From CAYRFF01 sp964423575 (GTDB lineage: Bacteria > Bacteroidota > Bacteroidia > Chitinophagales > Saprospiraceae), in assembly GCA_964423575.1 (NCBI GenBank), contig CAYRFF010000086.1:1-8098 (forward strand): DNA of 8,098 nucleotides, written 5' to 3'. This document shows positions 1 through 6,444 of the stretch, piece by piece. Within the stretch, counting starts at the first letter, position 1; each line of letters opens with the position of its first letter. The position numbers and the translations under genes were made by a program. The notes beneath the pieces were generated by a model. The model did no database searches, was not told where the DNA came from, and worked only from the letters and a program-made list of their open reading frames with translations.

Positions 1-45
1 ATTAAAGGAGATGCTTTTGAAGTCGAAATTATAGATTATCATTAA
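1..45 (+). CDS. higB: HigB-type toxin, C-terminal fragment (cut by window edge)
   Basis: Frame 1 is open from the first base and reads IKGDAFEVEIIDYH before a TAA at 43-45. A C-terminus of the form (A)-(F/Y)-(D/E)-V-E-(I/L)-(V/I)-D-Y-H is characteristic of the RelE/HigB-like toxins (plasmid maintenance system killer family), which are ribosome-dependent mRNA endonucleases in families that have been studied. The stop lies 3 nt before the start of a HigA-type antitoxin, and toxin-first order is the usual higBA layout. Only 14 residues are visible, so the catalytic core cannot be checked. The gene is cut by the window edge, which says nothing about whether it is intact in the genome. Confidence 0.72.
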   Translation: MKGDAFEVEIIDYH

Positions 46-48
46 ATT

Positions 49-342
49 ATGGAAAGATTAGCTAACATACATCCAGGCGAAATATTACAAGAAGAATTTC
101 TGATTCCCCTCGACATTACTGCTTATCGATTAGCCAAGGAAATTCATGTTCCACAGACGCGGATATCATCAATAATAAAGGGAGAGAGAAGCATTTCTGT
201 CGATACTGCAATCCGCTTAAGTAAGTTTTTCGGGAATTCGGTTAAATTTTGGCTGAGCCTACAGACCGATTATGACATAGAGGAAATCTTAATCAAAAAA
301 GGAAGGGAACTTGATTCTATTAAACCCATTAAAACGCAATAA
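49..342 (+). CDS. higA: HigA family antitoxin, XRE-type helix-turn-helix
   Basis: A 97-residue DNA-binding antitoxin. In this family it neutralises the HigB mRNase by direct binding and represses its own operon. The N-terminus has the family signature NIHPGEILQEEFL (residues 6-18) followed by YRLAKEI. The helix-turn-helix lies at about residues 23-58, with the recognition segment VPQTRISSIIKGERSISVDT and then AIRLSKFFG. The tail FW-LQ-YD (about residues 67-75) is also typical of HigA/VapI proteins. The length matches the family (about 90-105 residues). The ATG is 3 nt after the stop of the toxin fragment, so the two are surely co-transcribed and probably translationally coupled. The autoregulated promoter would be upstream of the window. 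The gene converges on the amidase gene with only 43 bp between, where no clear terminator hairpin is seen. Confidence 0.92.
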   Translation: MERLANIHPGEILQEEFLIPLDITAYRLAKEIHVPQTRISSIIKGERSISVDTAIRLSKFFGNSVKFWLSLQTDYDIEEILIKKGRELDSIKPIKTQ

Positions 343-385
343 CCTACCGATTCAATAGAAACATGCACAACCTCTCTACAAAAAA

Positions 386-1948
386 CTACTGTACCACTAT
401 CTTCTCCTGAATCTTCAGATTATTCCCTCGAATTTTCATAAAATACACTCCTGCCTGTAAAGAAGTAAGATCAATCGTGCGTCGCAACAAAGGAGAATCT
501 TTTACCCATCCGATTTCAGAACTATTAGGTAGAACTTTTTGCCCACGGATATCATAAAACTCCACTTGAATCTCTCCTCTCATATCATCTGCAATCAGGA
601 TATTTAAGCGATCAGACACGGGATTGGGGTAGATTGTATAACCGGACTCGATATTCTCAAGGCTAGTAAATATCGTAATTTCATTACTCTGAAAATCACT
701 CTTCCAAGGCATTACATAGTATGTATACCTTGCTGCATAATTGACTTCTTTGTCTGTCCAGTGTTTTCTATCTCCTGCAACAGATGCCAGTTTTTTATAA
801 TTATCATTATCAACTTTTCGATAAATTTCCCAGCTCTCCGGCGCATCCATATCCGATTCCCAGGATAAATACACAGAAGCATCCTGCATCAATTCTCCTC
901 TCAATAAAATCTCGGGAACGACTTTACCACAATCCTGCATATAGCTATTTACCTCTTGCGGAAAGGTCTGCAACATAGAAAATAATACATCTCCCGGGCA
1001 CTGCGTACTGCAAGCAATTCTATGTCCCGTAACACGAGGAATTATCTTGCCGGATGAAGCGTGATATGCCTTCTCAAGCGGATCAAGACCTTCTTTTTCT
1101 AGTTTCCAGCTAAGAAGTTCCTTAAGAGATTGCATCGCATTACTTGTCGGCGTTACATCAATATAAGTCCCTATCACGCAGATACCCGCTGTTTCCGGAT
1201 TTTGTCCGCAGAAATGCGCTCCCTGCTTCTCATCCCCTCTGCCTTCATACACATATCCGTCCGGGTCCACCAGCCAGTTGTAGCCGATATCGTCCCAGCC
1301 ATTTCCATTTACATGGTGCTTATAAAAAGACTCTACCACCGCTGCCCAATTGCTGCTGTGATTGGATGAGGCGGAATGATGCACTATCATGAACTGCTGA
1401 TGCGTGGGCGCCGCTTCTTGCCTGGGCGGGCAGTTTCCGGCACACCATTGACTTCGCGAAATCATCTGTGGTTTCTCACAATCTGAGCGCTGCCGGACTA
1501 TATCCTTTGGGTTTAATCTGTTTTTTAAATCGACTTTTATGAATTGTATTTCAGCTTTCGCAAATGTCTGAGCGGGGAGAATTATTTCAAAGCTAACTTT
1601 ATCGTATAAATCCGTTTTTTCTTCATCGAGAAAATGAAGAAGACTCATCCATTTTCCGGCTTCGTCCATTAAATCATAATTTGCCGTCAAGGCTTGAATA
1701 TCCGACCAGCTTTCTTCTGCATATCTGTATCTGAATTCCGGATGAAATTCAGTAGTTTCTTCCATACCGTCGACGCGCAATGCCCAGCTATATAGGTGAT
1801 TGTTATCCAATGGGAACTCCACTTGCTCAGAATGAATTTCCTGCACGCCGACCGCATCAAATTGCAGTTGCACACTACTATATTGTGCCCAGCCTGCGAA
1901 TGGCAATCCCAGGACAAAGGCTACTAAAAATATCAAGTTTCTATTCAT
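386..1948 (-). CDS. Secreted N-acetylmuramoyl-L-alanine amidase (PGRP/Amidase_2) with T9SS sorting tail
   Basis: A 520-residue enzyme predicted to cut the bond between MurNAc and L-Ala of peptidoglycan. From the ATG at 1948: signal peptide 1-21 (hydrophobic core, then GWA|Q); a beta-rich N-terminal region of unknown function (about 25-155); the PGRP/Amidase_2 domain (about 160-335); an FnIII-like domain (about 342-430); and a T9SS type A sorting domain (about 437-520) opening with YTIYPNPVSDRLNI and ending KIVVQ. The zinc site looks complete: His190 (IVHHS), His309 (VTGHR) and Cys317 (CPGD), with catalytic Tyr223 (GYNWLV). The usual GHRD is GHRI here, but that Asp is not a zinc ligand. Cys169 and Cys173 replace the usual WGA segment and may form a disulfide. 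A longer reading from a TTG at 1966 would add six residues ahead of the signal peptide and is less likely. The start overlaps the end of the upstream NlpC/P60 gene by 8 nt. The T9SS tail implies export through the outer membrane, to the surface or medium. Confidence 0.93.
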   Translation of the reverse strand: MNRNLIFLVAFVLGLPFAGWAQYSSVQLQFDAVGVQEIHSEQVEFPLDNNHLYSWALRVDGMEETTEFHPEFRYRYAEESWSDIQALTANYDLMDEAGKWMSLLHFLDEEKTDLYDKVSFEIILPAQTFAKAEIQFIKVDLKNRLNPKDIVRQRSDCEKPQMISRSQWCAGNCPPRQEAAPTHQQFMIVHHSASSNHSSNWAAVVESFYKHHVNGNGWDDIGYNWLVDPDGYVYEGRGDEKQGAHFCGQNPETAGICVIGTYIDVTPTSNAMQSLKELLSWKLEKEGLDPLEKAYHASSGKIIPRVTGHRIACSTQCPGDVLFSMLQTFPQEVNSYMQDCGKVVPEILLRGELMQDASVYLSWESDMDAPESWEIYRKVDNDNYKKLASVAGDRKHWTDKEVNYAARYTYYVMPWKSDFQSNEITIFTSLENIESGYTIYPNPVSDRLNILIADDMRGEIQVEFYDIRGQKVLPNSSEIGWVKDSPLLRRTIDLTSLQAGVYFMKIRGNNLKIQEKIVVQ

Positions 1949-3122
1949 AAAACATCGTTTTGCCAAGAGGCGTCAAACCTGTCATATCATCTGCATCGAT
2001 ATAACGCCTTGCCTCCAGCATCGTTTCAAATCTCATCTTATTAAACAAAGGATCGGATGGTTTCAGACTTTCGATACGCACGCGTTCTGCTGCGTGAATC
2101 ATAAGTCCATCTCCCATATAAACAGCAACATGCGTAATTCTATTGCTTCCATCTTCTCTTTTCTCTCCGAAAAAGATGAGATCACCTCTGATGAGATTGG
2201 AAAGGTTGTTATCCAGTTCTATTTTCTGACCTGCTTTCACTTGTTGTGAAGCATCCCGTGGAATCACAATTCCTTGCTTGAGGAATATGGTTTTGGTATA
2301 TCCTGAGCAATCCATACCATAAACGGATGTTCCACCCCAGAGATATGGCCTTCCCATTAATTGGTGGGCGATATCCAGTGTATTATCTGCCGTAAGTCTC
2401 GCGGATTGGGTCCAGCTGTCTAATTCAAGGAAATCTTCAACATTTGCGTAAGCTATACGATTATCAGGCAAGCGAAACCTCACTGAATTACCTCTTTCAA
2501 TCAGCTGAACAACATTGCCAAATACGAGATCCGTAAGTTCATTTTTCATTTCCGGTTCAGCATAGGCAACACCTGAAATCGGCTGATATATGAGACGTTC
2601 ACTCTCTTGCCATTCCTTAAGCTCCGCAGCATCCATCAATTCGATTCCTCCACCATCCACCCAGGCGATATAATTCTCAATGGTCCTGATGAGATACCAG
2701 TCTCCTTGCCTGAAATAAATCTTCAAAGGCATACCCATCAATGCCTGTGTAGCAAGTTGAGCACTATGGCGCGGTTCAGAACGGAGATTGGCTACAGAAT
2801 TTTTGACTATGGCAAATGTATCCTTGCCCAATTCGGAATCGGGCAATAGTAGGATTTCATCCGCCACTGTGTATTTCTCTGCAAAGGTCTTCTTAACAGC
2901 CTTATAGAGGTCGCGACGATTAGTCATCCCTTTCAAAACTACTGTTTTATCTTTAAGCTCAAGGTCAAGCATACGGACATCATCCCTGTCGTCGGGGATA
3001 AATGCTCTGCTGATAGCATCGAGCTCGCTCTCGGCCTTACTCTTCGTTGATATATTTTTCTGGTTTCCTACACAAGCAACAAAAAGTACGGAAACGAGAA
3101 ACAGAAAAAGGATATTTTTCAC
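1941..3122 (-). CDS. Lipoprotein NlpC/P60 peptidoglycan endopeptidase with SH3 domains (YkfC-like)
   Basis: A 393-residue cysteine peptidase. Relatives such as Bacillus YkfC cut gamma-D-Glu-diamino acid bonds in peptidoglycan stem peptides. The N-terminus is a lipoprotein signal with lipobox F-V-A-C, so Cys17 is the likely lipidated residue. Next come an alpha/beta region (about 45-95) with a BON-like look, an SH3-like domain (about 103-162, including SVANLRSEP and WYLIRTIENYIAWV), and a second SH3-like domain (about 178-235). The NlpC/P60 domain (about 245-375) has catalytic Cys272 (GMDCSG), His331 (ITHVAVYMG) and His343 (MIHA), with the PYLWGG entry motif and RGDLIFF. This architecture is that of the two-SH3 YkfC/BACOVA_00430 group, in which the first SH3 limits the enzyme to free N-terminal L-Ala-D-Glu peptides; whether that holds here is inference. 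The start codon is GTG at 3122, 4 nt after the acs stop, so coupling to acs is likely. Confidence 0.92.
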   Translation of the reverse strand: MKNILFLFLVSVLFVACVGNQKNISTKSKAESELDAISRAFIPDDRDDVRMLDLELKDKTVVLKGMTNRRDLYKAVKKTFAEKYTVADEILLLPDSELGKDTFAIVKNSVANLRSEPRHSAQLATQALMGMPLKIYFRQGDWYLIRTIENYIAWVDGGGIELMDAAELKEWQESERLIYQPISGVAYAEPEMKNELTDLVFGNVVQLIERGNSVRFRLPDNRIAYANVEDFLELDSWTQSARLTADNTLDIAHQLMGRPYLWGGTSVYGMDCSGYTKTIFLKQGIVIPRDASQQVKAGQKIELDNNLSNLIRGDLIFFGEKREDGSNRITHVAVYMGDGLMIHAAERVRIESLKPSDPLFNKMRFETMLEARRYIDADDMTGLTPLGKTMFYE

Positions 3123-3126
3123 TGGA

Positions 3127-5028
3127 CTAATTTATATTCTTTACTTGCTGAACGATTTTCTCCACAACCTCCGGATTAAGCAGTGTGGATATATCGCCAA
3201 AATTTTCATAATCGCCGGAAGCGATTTTCCTCAAGATACGTCGCATGATCTTTCCGGAACGCGTCTTGGGTAAATCTTTAACAATGATAACCTTCTCCGG
3301 TTGAGCAAAGGGACCGATTTCCTTGCGAATATGCTGGCTTATCATCTGTATAAAAGCTTTTTCATCCTCGGGCTCCACACCCGGAGTCACATACGCAAAT
3401 ATACCTTCACCCTTAATCGGATGCGGAAATCCCACCACGGCCGACTCCACAATCTCTTGCCGAATATTTAAAGCACTTTCAATTTCGGCAGTCCCCAATC
3501 TATGTCCGGAAACATTTATTACATCATCAACGCGACCGATAACGCGTATTCTACCTTCATTATCATATTTGGCAGAATCCCCGGAAAAATAATAGCCCGG
3601 AAATCTACTGTAATATTCCTTCTTACATCGTTCATGGTCGCCATATACCGTGCGGATTATAGATGGCCATGGGAACTTAATGCATAGGTAACCCTTTACA
3701 TGTGCCTCTGTAATTACTTTGCCCTCATCATCCAGAATTTCAGGTTGTACGCCGGGTAAAGGATAGGATGCATAAGTGGGTTTACAATCTGTCACATAAG
3801 GAATCGGGCTGATAAGAATTCCTGCATTTTCAGTCTGCCACCAGGTATCCACCAGCGGACAATTCTCTTTACCTATGTTTTTATAATACCAATTCCAGGC
3901 TTCATGATTTATGGGTTCCCCAACACTTCCTATCACCTTAAGGCTGTCCAGCTTATATGGTGTCACATATTCCAGACCTTTTGCCATAAGGGAGCGAATT
4001 GCAGTCGGAGCCGTGTAAATCTGATTTACTTTATGCTTATCGCAAATTTGCCAAAATCTGCCCGGATCAGGATATGTAGGTATGCCTTCAAACATCATAG
4101 TGGTTGCTCCGGCAAGTAATGGGCCATAAACAATATACGAATGCCCGGTTATCCAGCCTATATCGGCTGTACACCAGTAAACATCACCTTCCTGATATTG
4201 GAAAACATTCAGGAATGTGTACCATGTATATAACATATAACCGGCAGTCGTATGAACAACACCTTTAGGTTTACCGGTACTTCCAGAGGTATAAAGAATA
4301 AACAACGGGTCTTCTGCATCCATAATTTCAGGTGCGCAATTGGTTGATTGCTTTTCTACAATTTCATGCCACCAGATATCCCGATCTTCTACCCAATTCA
4401 TATCGGCTCCTGTACGCTTAAATACTACGCAATGATCAACTTCTACCTGACTCAGTGCATCATCGACGATTTCCTTCAATGGTATCGTCTTCTCCCCGCG
4501 TATAGACTCATCTGCCGTAAGTAAAACCTTTGCATCAGCATCTTCAATTCTACTAGCCAATGCTCTGGCAGAAAACCCACCAAAGACAACGGAATGTACT
4601 GCACCTATTCTTGCGCAGGCAAGTAAAGCGATTGCAAGCTCAGGTACCATCGGCATATATAAACAGACTCTGTCTCCTTTTTCAACTCCAAGGCTTTTCA
4701 ACATATTGGCAGTTTTACATACCTCTTCATATAACTCTCTGTAACTTATATCGCGTACTTCTTCTGCAGGGTCATTTGGTTCCCATAATATAGCCGTCTG
4801 ATTTCCCCGTTCATCCAAATGCCGATCGAGACAGTTTTCGGAAATATTAAGTTTAGCACCTTGAAACCATTTTATATCTGCACTCTCAAAGTTCCATTCC
4901 AGAACCTTATCCCATTTGCGATGCCAGTTAAATTCTTCTGCAAGATTACTCCAAAATTCTTCAGGAGATTCGACGCTTTTCTTATAAGCTGCATGGTATT
5001 GCTCGAGATTCTTGATTTGTACAGACAT
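3127..5028 (-). CDS. acs: Acetyl-CoA synthetase (AMP-forming acetate-CoA ligase)
   Basis: A 633-residue cytoplasmic enzyme that converts acetate, ATP and CoA to acetyl-CoA via acetyl-AMP. It spans the whole Acs family length (usually about 630-660). It has the N-terminal ACAS_N region (FNWHRKWDKVLEWNF...WFQGAKLNISENCLDRHL), the nucleotide loop YTSGSTGKPKG at 246-256, and the acetate-pocket motif DTWWQTE at 394-400, whose second Trp (Trp397) is the residue that restricts the pocket to short acids. The hinge region YFSGD...GRVDDVINVSGHRLGTAEIE covers about 480-517. The C-terminal PKTRSGKIMRR holds Lys593, the lysine acetylated in known Acs regulation (Pat/CobB type). After WWQTE it reads NAG where most Acs have TGG. 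The segment PTYASYPLPGV replaces GSATRPFPG; similar wording is known to me from other Bacteroidota. It is the first gene of a three-gene operon with two peptidoglycan hydrolases; the ATG at 5028 follows an A/T-rich leader without a Shine-Dalgarno. Confidence 0.96.
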   Translation of the reverse strand: MSVQIKNLEQYHAAYKKSVESPEEFWSNLAEEFNWHRKWDKVLEWNFESADIKWFQGAKLNISENCLDRHLDERGNQTAILWEPNDPAEEVRDISYRELYEEVCKTANMLKSLGVEKGDRVCLYMPMVPELAIALLACARIGAVHSVVFGGFSARALASRIEDADAKVLLTADESIRGEKTIPLKEIVDDALSQVEVDHCVVFKRTGADMNWVEDRDIWWHEIVEKQSTNCAPEIMDAEDPLFILYTSGSTGKPKGVVHTTAGYMLYTWYTFLNVFQYQEGDVYWCTADIGWITGHSYIVYGPLLAGATTMMFEGIPTYPDPGRFWQICDKHKVNQIYTAPTAIRSLMAKGLEYVTPYKLDSLKVIGSVGEPINHEAWNWYYKNIGKENCPLVDTWWQTENAGILISPIPYVTDCKPTYASYPLPGVQPEILDDEGKVITEAHVKGYLCIKFPWPSIIRTVYGDHERCKKEYYSRFPGYYFSGDSAKYDNEGRIRVIGRVDDVINVSGHRLGTAEIESALNIRQEIVESAVVGFPHPIKGEGIFAYVTPGVEPEDEKAFIQMISQHIRKEIGPFAQPEKVIIVKDLPKTRSGKIMRRILRKIASGDYENFGDISTLLNPEVVEKIVQQVKNIN

Positions 5029-5364
5029 ATCTTAATTTGTATTTGATACTTTAAGGTATAAAAATCTTGACGAAGAGCGGAATTCCACAGCTAAAGTTTT
5101 TAAAATGTTGTCTCAATCTCGGATTCGCAATATTTGCCGAAAGGCAGAAAGAAGTATTGTGAAAAATAAATTCTCCATAGTTTAAACAGATAAGAAAAAT
5201 GCATAACCCTGACTATCCGTGCATTATGGGCTGCATTGCTCATGGCAAAATGATATAGAATCACTACTAATTCAAAAATATTTTCTCTTCCCTGATGACC
5301 TTTTCTATTCACATCCTATAAAGGGTTATAAATCACATTTTATCATTAATAAAACCATAACAAA
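5029..5364. other. Divergent intergenic region, 336 bp
   Basis: Spacer between acs (leftward) and the outer-membrane barrel gene (rightward), so it should hold both promoters. I searched for the Bacteroidota -7 box (TAnnTTTG with an upstream TTTG) for both directions and found no convincing copy. Small symmetric elements are present: a near-palindrome at 5046-5059, a 6-bp stem with a GAAA loop at 5133-5148 (one wobble pair), and TATAA/TTATA arms at 5317-5321 and 5326-5330. A 70-codon open frame on the minus strand (5100-5312) has no recognisable domain and an unlikely composition, and I do not call it a gene. Confidence 0.7.
5046..5059. promoter_or_regulatory. Near-palindrome upstream of acs, possible operator
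   Basis: The 14-mer ATACTTTAAGGTAT matches its own reverse complement at 12 of 14 positions. It lies 18-31 nt upstream of the acs start codon, where a repressor or the transcription start region could be. Symmetric A/T-rich 14-mers also occur by chance, so this is only a candidate. Confidence 0.2.
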
Positions 5365-6123
5365 ATGAAAAGATTATTATTAGTTTTCACAGTTTTTACC
5401 TTTTTTACTGCCTTTTCTCTGACAGCGCAGACATCCTTAATTCTAGGTGTTGATGCCGGAGTTAGCTTTAACAAATTAAAAGGAACCGGAGATTTCATCG
5501 CTGACAATGCAAACGAGATGTATACCTTCGGGTATCAGGGAGGCTTGGTTGCAGGAGTTAAGTTTGGTGGCTTTTCTATCCTCACTGGAGCACAGTATAA
5601 AAAACTAGGAGGCAAAACAGAAATCACAGGCAACTGGGATTATTACGAAAATGGCCAATTCCTTTTTAACGATGATGGAGTAATCACTAATGTTCAATCC
5701 TATTCTGCTATCGGAATTCCCATTTTACTTCGCTATGAATTTGGGCATGATTTCAAAGTAACCCTATCAGCGGGTCCTTATTTTAATGTGGGTGTCGGTG
5801 AGATAACTGAAACTACAACTTATGAATTTTCCAGCAACGGTAGAAAAGGTCCTAATGAGTTCAAGTCTAGTTTTGGTAGAAAACCTGCAGATCTTATGAA
5901 GCAAACACATTTAAGTTTCTACTTCAGTCCCGGCATTCTTTACAAACTCAATGAGGATGGTTATCTGAAGTTCAATATAGGATTTGACATCGGAGGTGAT
6001 ATGAAAAATGAACACTATGCAGTTCAGGGTTATAAGCCATCAGGAAGTTTAAAGAGTACTGCCTTCCAGATAGGAATCGGTTACGAGCATCGCATCGATT
6101 TCAAGGCAGGAACCAAGTATTAA
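5365..6123 (+). CDS. Outer-membrane beta-barrel protein (PorT/OMP_b-brl family)
   Basis: A 252-residue secreted protein with a clear signal peptide (1-21, hydrophobic run then SLTA|Q). The mature part consists of alternating hydrophobic/polar strands separated by polar turns, for example SLILGVDAGVSFNKL, GGLVAGVKFGGFSILTGAQY, IGIPILLRYEFG, FKVTLSAGPYFNVGVG, SFYFSPGILYKL, LKFNIGFDIGG and STAFQIGIGYEHRIDF. The combination of 'IP-L-L-RY-F' followed by 'AGPY' is the hallmark of the outer membrane beta-barrel domain common in Bacteroidota. About eight strands are expected; the substrate or function is unknown. The A-rich leader (aataaaaccataacaaa) is typical of this phylum. It is followed after 39 bp, without a visible terminator, by the zinc-ribbon gene and the motor-like pair, so it may be the outer-membrane part of the same system; that link rests only on arrangement. 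Confidence 0.85.
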   Translation: MKRLLLVFTVFTFFTAFSLTAQTSLILGVDAGVSFNKLKGTGDFIADNANEMYTFGYQGGLVAGVKFGGFSILTGAQYKKLGGKTEITGNWDYYENGQFLFNDDGVITNVQSYSAIGIPILLRYEFGHDFKVTLSAGPYFNVGVGEITETTTYEFSSNGRKGPNEFKSSFGRKPADLMKQTHLSFYFSPGILYKLNEDGYLKFNIGFDIGGDMKNEHYAVQGYKPSGSLKSTAFQIGIGYEHRIDFKAGTKY

Positions 6124-6162
6124 TACCATTTATTTTATAGCCCACAATTAAAAGACAAAATA

Positions 6163-6444
6163 ATGAAAATCTGTAAAAATTGTAACACAGAAAATGATAT
6201 GCTTGCTCAGAAATGTATTCAGTGTTCTATGACCAACAACTTTATAGTCATGGAAGCAGGTACACCCAAAAAAGAAGCAGCAATTAAAAAAATATACAAT
6301 TCTTGTCCTAATTGCGGCAGTTTAGAAACAGGAGAAGGCACACATTGTAATGTGTGCCATTTCCCACGAGCACAAGCAAATTCAACTTCTATAAATACGG
6401 TAAAAACTCAACACAATGAAAAGACGAGAAGCGGAAATATTTAA
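6163..6444 (+). CDS. Small double zinc-ribbon protein
   Basis: A 93-residue soluble protein with no signal peptide or membrane segment. It has two CxxC-x10-CxxC zinc ribbons: Cys4, Cys7, Cys18, Cys21 in the first and Cys48, Cys51, Cys62, Cys65 in the second. The 26-residue linker between them is partly Lys/Ala rich. Such ribbons usually mediate protein-protein or nucleic-acid contacts, and the family cannot be named more closely. The polar Ser/Thr/Asn-rich tail (about 70-93) is encoded partly in the region overlapping the next gene: its stop lies 29 nt inside the SFLDV gene. It is therefore almost certainly co-translated with the stator-like pair. A perfect 9-bp inverted repeat lies in the DNA of the second ribbon. 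A cytoplasmic adaptor or regulator role for the motor proteins is my inference. Confidence 0.82.
   Translation: MKICKNCNTENDMLAQKCIQCSMTNNFIVMEAGTPKKEAAIKKIYNSCPNCGSLETGEGTHCNVCHFPRAQANSTSINTVKTQHNEKTRSGNI
6337..6358 (+). repeat. Perfect 9-bp inverted repeat inside the zinc-ribbon gene
   Basis: Arms GGCACACAT (6337-6345) and ATGTGTGCC (6350-6358) are exact reverse complements around the 4-nt loop TGTA. In mRNA this would form a stable hairpin 58 nt before the start codon of the SFLDV gene. There is no following U-tract, so it is not a standard terminator. It lies over the codons of the second ribbon's Cys62-x-x-Cys65 knuckle, which constrains the sequence, so the symmetry may be accidental. 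Confidence 0.6.

Noticed and set aside
1..45. Truncated or broken higB
   Set aside because: The frame is open to the window edge and the C-terminus is normal, so it is a partial view and not evidence of a pseudogene.
343..385. Bidirectional terminator between higA and the amidase gene
   Set aside because: Only 43 bp are available and no GC-rich stem with a U-tract can be drawn. The short A-run at 380-385 alone is not enough.
784..1392. Plus-strand open frames of 64-82 codons opposite the amidase gene
   Set aside because: They lie antisense to a well-supported domain-containing gene and encode low-complexity, His/Ser/Pro-rich peptides typical of shadow frames.
1949..1966. Longer amidase start at a TTG, adding six residues
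   Set aside because: The ATG at 1948 gives a clean signal peptide and a typical small overlap with the upstream gene. The TTG version places MAKRCF before it with no supporting signal.
5100..5312. 70-codon minus-strand open frame in the divergent spacer
   Set aside because: It has no recognisable domain, an aromatic/Cys-rich composition unlike the neighbours, and no homologous feel. It lies where two promoters are expected.
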